Below are positions 63,105 to 64,000 of a stretch of 64,000 nucleotides of DNA, one piece after another. Within the stretch, counting starts at the first letter, position 1; every line of letters begins with the position of its first letter. Source of the stretch: Anas platyrhynchos (taxonomy: Eukaryota; Chordata; Aves; Anseriformes; Anatidae); NCBI RefSeq assembly GCF_047663525.1, contig NC_092588.1, positions 101,513,001-101,577,000 on the forward strand. The letters are read 5' to 3'. The notes beneath the pieces are model-generated. The model was not told the origin of the DNA, did no database searches, and saw nothing but the letters and a program-made list of their open reading frames with translations. The position numbers and the translations under genes were made by a program.

Positions 63105-63185
63105 ATTAGAACTGCTGGGCTCTAATTCCAACTGCTCCGCCAACTTTCTGCACGACCTTGGCTATGATGTGAGCCTCAGCACAGT
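63105..63185 (+). repeat. MIR/CORE-SINE-like remnant, plus orientation
   Basis: CTGCTGGGCTCTAATTCCAAC, CTCCGCCAACTTTCTGCACG, ACCTTGGC and GAGCCTCAGC follow the MIR order (GGTTCGAATCCCGGCTCTGCC, CACTTACTAGCTGTGTGACC, TTGGGC, GTGCCTCAG). It includes part of the tRNA-derived B-box region, here decayed. Confidence 0.55.
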
Positions 63186-64000
63186 CATTTACAGGAAGGA
63201 GACTTTAACTGTCTGAGCTGCTAACCAAACTTCACATTACTGTTGTTTGCCCTCACCTCACAGCTATCCATTATCTTAAGGCTGTGGGATGGCTAACACT
63301 ATTCTCTGAATCTCTGTTCCAGTTTATCCAGCCGGAGAGGGCTTGTACTAACTGGTATCTTCGTAGGAAATGCTCACTTATGCAACCCTAAACAGCTACT
63401 GAAATGCTGAAACCTTAGCATTACATTTTGGGGGTGTTTAATTTAGGCTAACATATATCAAAGCAAGAATTAGAAAGCTTTGGACCCAGCTCACACCTAG
63501 ACAATTCCTTTTGTGATAGGAAAAGAGACAAAAATACTTAAAAGTGCCAGGAAGGTCTAAGAGATCAGACAGCATACCTTGGTGTTACATCAGCACGGGT
63601 GGAGTTGTGACAGTTTTTCTTGTTTTGAAAGATGGCAGAACCTGGTGTTGGGGAGAGATTGCTCCCAGGTCAGACTTGTAGGGTACACAGAGCTCAAACC
63701 ACCTGCCTACTTCTTACTGGAGTGCCATTCGAGGAAGGCACGGGTTTCTGGTGTGATCCACTGTCCTATTAAGAAAGTAAATCTAATCATTCCCAGTTGA
63801 TTAACTGACAGAAGGGCAACAGCACGTGTTTCCAAACATCTCTCTTCTTCCTTACCCCACATGTTAACTTGAGGGTCGAGAAAGTTCTATTAAATTTGCT
63901 GACAACTATGTTAGTAGGTTATATCCTCATTTGCTGCTAGCTCCTGTTGAGGCTTACTTGTCCATGTTATTGGAAGCTGACAAATTGACAAAGATCTGGC
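63186..64000. other. Intergenic DNA at the right edge, no gene seen
   Basis: Unique sequence with a single 73-codon open frame (63579-63800) and no recognised domain. Confidence 0.5.

Noticed and set aside
1..64000. CRISPR arrays, bacterial operons, phage or plasmid features
   Set aside because: The window is vertebrate nuclear DNA; no spaced direct repeats or prokaryotic gene organisation are present.

Overview
The window is vertebrate nuclear DNA, almost certainly from a bird. It has a compact intron-containing gene with a CpG-rich promoter, a nuclear tRNA, several 5'-truncated CR1 LINE copies (the dominant avian retrotransposon) and a long-terminal-repeat copy of a type I recall from many bird genomes. 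I cannot name the species from sequence alone.

Positions 1-1930 hold one complete protein-coding gene, MRPL32 (mitochondrial ribosomal protein bL32m). It has three exons (126-213, 484-659, 1335-1589), a CpG-rich promoter with a ZNF143-type motif at the left edge, and a poly(A) signal at 1905. In mammals MRPL32 lies head to head with PSMA2 and upstream of HECW1. By synteny, PSMA2 would begin just left of this window and HECW1 would lie beyond its right end. Neither is seen here.

Positions 1930-64000 look like a gene desert. I find no second protein-coding gene: the open frames are short, overlap on both strands and show no recognised domain. What can be supported is (a) one tRNA-His(GTG) gene at 42493-42564; (b) CR1 copies at 24235-24970 (-), 41722-42268 (-), 42706-43144 (+), 51786-52360 (-), 52446-52962 (+) and 55014-55099 (+); (c) a solo LTR at 49204-49600 with an imperfect 5-bp target duplication; (d) at least seven degraded MIR/CORE-SINE-like remnants; and (e) simple repeats, notably (TTTTA)n at 38547, a 164-bp uninterrupted polypurine tract at 39518, and many long T runs.

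The most interesting local architecture is the tRNA-His gene between two oppositely oriented CR1 copies of one subfamily, giving a 173-bp inverted repeat of about 93% identity around the tRNA. I found no previously undescribed multi-gene system. The window's value lies in its promoter motifs, repeat archaeology and a few candidate non-coding elements that need cross-species alignment.
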